Below are positions 63,458 through 64,000 of a DNA stretch of 64,000 nt, piece after piece. Made by a program: the position numbers and the translations under genes. Positions within the stretch are counted from its first letter, which is position 1. The number at the start of each line of letters is the position of its first letter. A model generated the notes under the pieces. The model searched no databases. It was not told where the DNA came from and was given only the letters and a program-made list of their open reading frames with translations. This DNA comes from Tectiglobus sp965247245 (GTDB taxonomy: Bacteria; Pseudomonadota; Alphaproteobacteria; Rhizobiales; Hyphomicrobiaceae): contig CBDFGV010000003.1 in the NCBI GenBank assembly GCA_965247245.1, forward strand, positions 558,001-622,000. The letters are read 5' to 3'.

Positions 63458-63889
63458 CTAACCCGCAACATAACTCTTGAGCGCGCTGGCCTCCAGTTCG
63501 ACTTCGGCGATGTGGTTTTTGACAACGTCACCAATCGAAACGATACCAGTTAGTCTCAGATCATCGCCGACCACTGGAACGTGCCGAAAACGACCAGCCG
63601 TCATGGCCTCCATGATCCTGTTGACGCTGTCATGCTCCCTGCATGTCACGACATCGCGCGTCATAATCGTGGCTGCAGATTGCCCAAGCGTGCTTGCCCC
63701 ATTCTGGGCCAGGGATCGCATGACATCGCGTTCTGAAACAATGCCGACAACCTTTCCGGCCTCATCAACGATCACAACGGCACCGATTTTCTTTTCGGCA
63801 AGTTCTTTAACAATCACGTCGATTGTCGCCGTCGCATCGTTAACAACGACCCGGTGTCCCTTTTCCTTGAGTATCTGGCCAACATTCAT
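63458..63889 (-). CDS. CBS domain protein
   Basis: 143 aa made of two tandem CBS motifs (about 5-65 and 75-135): VNDATATIDVIVKEL...VSERDVMR and TCREHDSVNRIMEAM...VSIGDVV. Stand-alone CBS pairs bind adenine nucleotides and regulate partners. Start ATG 63889. A strong dyad lies 34-74 bp upstream at the right window edge. Confidence 0.92.
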   Translation of the reverse strand: MNVGQILKEKGHRVVVNDATATIDVIVKELAEKKIGAVVIVDEAGKVVGIVSERDVMRSLAQNGASTLGQSAATIMTRDVVTCREHDSVNRIMEAMTAGRFRHVPVVGDDLRLTGIVSIGDVVKNHIAEVELEASALKSYVAG

Positions 63890-63922
63890 CGCTCGGTCCT
63901 TTCTTAAGGAAAGGCAGCTCTG

Positions 63923-63963
63923 ATCGCCCTGTTAATTCGGCTGCTTACTGAATTAACAGCGAT
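63923..63963. promoter_or_regulatory. Long dyad upstream of the CBS-domain gene
   Basis: CTGTTAATTC (63929-63938) and GAATTAACAG (63950-63959) are a perfect 10-bp inverted repeat with an 11-base loop. The pairing extends through ATCG (63923-63926) and CGAT (63960-63963), leaving CC bulged. No T-run follows on either strand, so an operator is more likely than a terminator. The gene to the right is outside the window. Confidence 0.45.
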
Positions 63964-64000
63964 GTGCGAGCCGCTGCGTCGCCGGAGAGAACTATCGGCT

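Noticed and set aside
1..64000. tRNA genes, rRNA, CRISPR arrays, insertion sequences, prophage
   Set aside because: No cloverleaf with a GGTTCGAATCC-like T-arm, no regularly spaced repeats, and no transposase, integrase or phage protein was seen in any frame. The window is continuous core genome.

Overview
The window is a gene-dense, roughly 57% GC chromosomal segment of an alphaproteobacterium, most likely in Hyphomicrobiales (Rhizobiales). The evidence is gene order and gene architecture: dusB-ntrB-ntrC-ntrY-ntrX-trkA-dat-hfq-hflX, a fused ispDF, a PDH operon whose E1 beta subunit carries its own lipoyl domain, lpd-lipA-coq10 downstream of pdh, rpsF-rpsR-DUF2232-rplI-dnaB-alr-radA-cvpA-purF, and fabD-fabG-acpP-fabF-mltG-yicC. 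Genus cannot be read from the sequence. Nearly everything is core housekeeping. I see no prophage, insertion sequence, CRISPR array, rRNA or tRNA gene.

Layout. 1-8.3 kb (minus): translation, replication and repair operon from rpsF down to purF, which is cut by the left edge. 8.6-14.8 kb (plus): fatty-acid synthesis (fabD, fabG, acpP, fabF), then mltG and yicC. 14.9-22.2 kb (minus): LPS export and outer-membrane biogenesis (lptF, lptG, lptD, surA-like) plus rsmA; the pdxA usually found here is absent. 22.6-26.1 kb: pepA (+), an orphan membrane protein (-), mazG (+). 26.2-38.0 kb (minus): dusB, the two nitrogen two-component systems NtrBC and NtrYX, trkA, dat, hfq, hflX. 38.1-43.1 kb: ispDF (+), an accessory pair of an enolase-superfamily enzyme (-) and a MarR regulator (+), pncC (+), coq10 and lipA (-). 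43.2-52.5 kb (minus): eno-ftsB-pdhA-pdhB-pdhC, two small lipoproteins, lpd, two GlsB-like membrane proteins. 52.6-56.3 kb: an 86-aa protein and queF (+), an acyltransferase and thrS (-). 56.4-60.1 kb: two divergent orphan TRAP-type solute receptors and a Sel1-like protein. 60.2-63.9 kb: yidD and a Fe-S scaffold-like protein (-), folE, hisI and a patatin-like phospholipase (+), and a CBS-domain protein (-).

How the parts work together. The eno/pdh/lpd/lipA block couples the end of glycolysis to acetyl-CoA production: LipA makes the lipoyl cofactor used by PdhB, PdhC and Lpd. The fab block uses acetyl/malonyl units for lipids, and the lpt block exports LPS. NtrBC/NtrYX and Hfq are regulators.

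No convincing complete new system is present. The most interesting signals are: an apparent single-base frame break in an A4 tract at the HflX N-terminus; two related two-cysteine lipoproteins inside the pdh operon; strong unexplained dyads upstream of ntrY and of the CBS-domain gene; a structured rpsF leader whose pairing would cover the Shine-Dalgarno site; and two orphan TRAP receptors around one shared upstream region.
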